Source: an uncultured Gammaproteobacteria bacterium | Lineage (GTDB): Bacteria; Pseudomonadota; Gammaproteobacteria; Pseudomonadales; Litorivicinaceae | Assembly: GCA_913062835.1 (NCBI GenBank) | Contig: CAJXXD010000044.1 | Span: forward strand, 1-6,938 | Reading direction: 5' to 3' | DNA length: 6,938 nt | In this document: one piece after another, positions 5,057 to 6,938 of the stretch | Layout: the number at the start of each line of letters is the position of its first letter | Numbering within the stretch: the stretch's first letter is position 1 | Notes under the pieces: generated by a model | The model's input: only the letters and a program-made list of their open reading frames with translations | What the model was told of the DNA's origin: nothing | Databases searched by the model: none | Made by a program: the position numbers and the translations under genes

Positions 5057-6442
5057 TCAGGCAAACCAGCCAGAAAGCCACCACTGTTTGGTGTGCTGAT
5101 CCTGATAGATCCATGCCAATCGATGGGCGTGACGGCTGATCCAGTACTGGCGACACACGGTATCGAAATCCCACCATCCGCTCTCCAAGCGTTCAGGACC
5201 TTGCACAAGCTCGTGCCCCTTGAGCTCTGGCTGTAAGCCCAAGGGCTCGGGAGGCGTGACCCACCATACGGGCCGAGGCGGTAAAGGGGGTGGTTCAGTG
5301 AAGTCAGATTTGGTGTGCCACTGGTTGGCTTTTTCAGGTCGCGGATCCGGTAAGCGGCAAATAGAGTAAATGGCCGAGTCGCCGAGTCGAGCCTTTAAAC
5401 GATCCAATAAATGCCCTCGATCATTTGATTCGGTCTTTTGAAAAAAGTCATGTGTTTCGGAATGTTGGGCGTGTGTGTTTTGAATCCGTAAGCTGACCTC
5501 AACCACCGGTGCTGCCAATGTGTGCGTCTGCAGTGTGAGCCAACTGGGTTCAAACAGAATATCAGCTTGCCATTCAGGTCGATTAAGGCGCACAGAAAAC
5601 AGTAATTTTTGGCGGTTCTCTAAAGTCAAAGTCCAGTTCAAACAATCGCTGGCACGGTGTTGATGGCAGAGCCAGCGGGAGGCTTCTTGGCTTAAGCGAT
5701 GCATCGGGAATCGCAGCATGTCATGACTTTCCAAGCCTCTTAAAAAACTCTGGCTTTGCAAAAAGACCGGGGGTGGTGTGAACCACGTAAGAGGCGTTGT
5801 GCGTCGACCTAATATAGCCTCTAAGTGAGCGAAATCTGTGGTCGAGAGACGCTTTTGCTTAGCCCGGGTGGGGACTTGAACGTAGTCACCTAGAGTCCGA
5901 AACCCCATCAGTGACAAACGCCGCAAGGCCTTGTCCGGCAACCCAGTGAGCGACAGCGGTGTTTTTTTTAGGGCGTCTTGAAATGCATCGGGCATGGGGC
6001 AATGCTGCTGTTTTAAAAAAACATCCGCCATTTCAGGAGTGTCACCGAGCGCAATCCGCATGGGTCGTCCGGCGCGGTTTGCCGACTGCTTGAGTTGGCT
6101 GACCAGTTCGGCAGGAGCGCCGAACAAGCGTTCACTTTTTCCAATTTCTAAACATAGGCCGCTCTCTCGAATCGCCACTTGATTGGAAAAGTGATAGGCC
6201 CAGTGTGCCAGTTGATGCAGGAGTCTCTGTTCTTTTTTGGGCGCGCGAGGGTGGGCAGTGAGTGTGTCGCATAGAGTGAGTGCCATGCCAATTGTCATAC
6301 CGGGTAAAACGCCCGCTGAGAGGGCACGGGGTGAGGCTTGGCGTATAACATGACCGTCATGCACAGCCACGCAGGTGTCTACATAGTCTGTGCCGAGCGC
6401 TTCAAGCGATAGGGCTGGAAATTGCAGTTGAGCGTACAGCAT
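5057..6442 (-). CDS. imuB: ImuB, catalytically inactive Y-family polymerase-like mutasome protein
   Basis: A 461-residue protein of SOS mutagenic translesion synthesis. ImuB links ImuA and the error-prone polymerase DnaE2 to the sliding clamp and does not synthesise DNA itself. The N-terminal polymerase-like fold starts MLYAQLQFPALSLEAL, where active Y-family enzymes would carry a metal-binding Asp. The second acidic site (SxDE in active enzymes) is replaced by LCLEIGKSERLFGAP (96-110). A helix-hairpin-helix region follows (GLPDKALRRLSLMGFRTLGD, 167-186), then a little-finger-like region and the ImuB-type tail PLPPRPVWWVTPPEPLG (386-402), PERLESGWWD (416-425) and WWLSGWFA at the end. The segment where related proteins carry a clamp-binding motif reads THDFF (330-334), a poor match to the consensus. 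ImuA ends 5 nt upstream and no good ribosome binding site is seen, so translation is probably coupled. Confidence 0.93.
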   Translation of the reverse strand: MLYAQLQFPALSLEALGTDYVDTCVAVHDGHVIRQASPRALSAGVLPGMTIGMALTLCDTLTAHPRAPKKEQRLLHQLAHWAYHFSNQVAIRESGLCLEIGKSERLFGAPAELVSQLKQSANRAGRPMRIALGDTPEMADVFLKQQHCPMPDAFQDALKKTPLSLTGLPDKALRRLSLMGFRTLGDYVQVPTRAKQKRLSTTDFAHLEAILGRRTTPLTWFTPPPVFLQSQSFLRGLESHDMLRFPMHRLSQEASRWLCHQHRASDCLNWTLTLENRQKLLFSVRLNRPEWQADILFEPSWLTLQTHTLAAPVVEVSLRIQNTHAQHSETHDFFQKTESNDRGHLLDRLKARLGDSAIYSICRLPDPRPEKANQWHTKSDFTEPPPLPPRPVWWVTPPEPLGLQPELKGHELVQGPERLESGWWDFDTVCRQYWISRHAHRLAWIYQDQHTKQWWLSGWFA

Positions 6443-6447
6443 GGTGT

Positions 6448-6938
6448 TTAGTGAAAAGAGACCGCATCGAATGTATGGGCTGAAACTTGGCGTGCCGCAG
6501 GCGATGTTTTGGAGAGCGGATGGCTGGCGTGCTCAATAGAAACGGCAGCCCGAGCGGGCGCTCCGGGTTGTTTGAAAAGTTCTAATGACACGCCTTTTAT
6601 GTGTGCGCTTAAGTAGGCGCGGACAGGCGCTGGAGAGGGCCGAGATCGCACTTCGGGAGATCGCACTAAAAACAATTGAGTGCTTCCGTGTTGGCAAGCC
6701 AATTGCAAGCGCCGCAAGGCGGTACTCTCAAAATGCGCGGTATCCCAGGCCAAAATACTGGCCACTGAATCGGCTTTGGCCAGTTGCTCGAGGCACCAGC
6801 CGACGTCTGCGGATTTTGCCTGAATGACGTCCACTCGAGCGGGCTGGATGCCTTGTTGCCACAATCCCTCGGCTGAGGGCCAATGCGGTGGGTTGAGCAA
6901 CACCAGGCTACGCGCATCATTCTGTCGCCGCCAAGTGG
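6448..6938 (-). CDS. imuA: ImuA, RecA/SulA-like mutasome accessory protein (N-terminus beyond right edge)
   Basis: The last 162 codons of ImuA are present. The reading frame is open to the edge (TWRRQNDARSLVLLNPPHWP as the first visible residues), so the GTG at 6903 is internal and not the start. The family pattern is clear: LLNPPHWPSAEGLWQQGI, the valine/arginine strand ARVDVIQAKS, then WCLEQLAKADSVASILAW, LRRLQLACQHGSTQLFLVR, and SLELFKQPG near the C-terminus. Known ImuA proteins resemble RecA and assist ImuB and DnaE2 in damage-induced mutagenesis. Full-length proteins are usually a little over 200 residues, so some 40-70 residues, including the Walker-like region, are missing here. Its stop (6448-6450) is 5 nt before the imuB ATG. 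A LexA-controlled promoter would be expected upstream, outside the window. Confidence 0.87.
   Translation of the reverse strand, partial: TWRRQNDARSLVLLNPPHWPSAEGLWQQGIQPARVDVIQAKSADVGWCLEQLAKADSVASILAWDTAHFESTALRRLQLACQHGSTQLFLVRSPEVRSRPSPAPVRAYLSAHIKGVSLELFKQPGAPARAAVSIEHASHPLSKTSPAARQVSAHTFDAVSFH

Noticed and set aside
6901..6903. GTG as the start of imuA
   Set aside because: The frame stays open to the window edge and the residues before it fit ImuA, so the true start is outside.

Overview
The window is an ordinary-looking stretch of a gammaproteobacterial chromosome of roughly balanced base composition. The evidence is the close match of its helicase to enterobacterial and pseudomonad Rep, a cytochrome c5, an ImuA/ImuB pair, a NagZ of E. 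coli-like length, and a tRNA-Arg whose 5' half matches the CCG-decoding gammaproteobacterial form. The sequence alone does not justify naming a genus.

Layout, left to right. Positions 1-33 are the 5' half of a tRNA-Arg gene on the minus strand, with a promoter carrying a GC-rich discriminator. Positions 34-338 hold no protein gene but are dense in structure: a 14-bp perfect hairpin followed by T5 on the minus strand, a second interrupted hairpin, and a perfect 7+7 inverted repeat that overlaps back-to-back promoters. I read this as a possible minus-strand small RNA divergent from, and perhaps controlled by, the TetR-family regulator gene at 339-1034. The end of that gene overlaps a 21-codon minus-strand reading frame for a one-helix membrane peptide with a good ribosome binding site. 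Next come a 54-residue two-helix glycine-zipper membrane protein (1245-1409) and a periplasmic cytochrome c5 (1479-1883) closed by a strong terminator.

From 1902 to the right edge everything lies on the minus strand and is tightly packed: imuA (cut by the right edge), imuB, rep, nagZ, in transcription order. imuA and imuB are 5 nt apart, imuB and rep 42 nt apart, and rep and nagZ overlap as ATGA. ImuA and ImuB are accessory proteins of SOS-induced mutagenic lesion bypass and normally act with the polymerase DnaE2. Here rep occupies the position directly after imuB where dnaE2 often lies. Rep is a 3'-5' helicase that clears and restarts replication forks. NagZ is a cytoplasmic glycosidase of peptidoglycan recycling with no obvious mechanistic link to DNA, so its coupling to rep is curious.

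I see no mobile element, CRISPR array or complete new multi-gene system. The most unusual items are the candidate small RNA with its shared operator, the 21-residue membrane peptide, the TetR protein with an altered DNA-contact loop, and the imuAB-rep-nagZ order.
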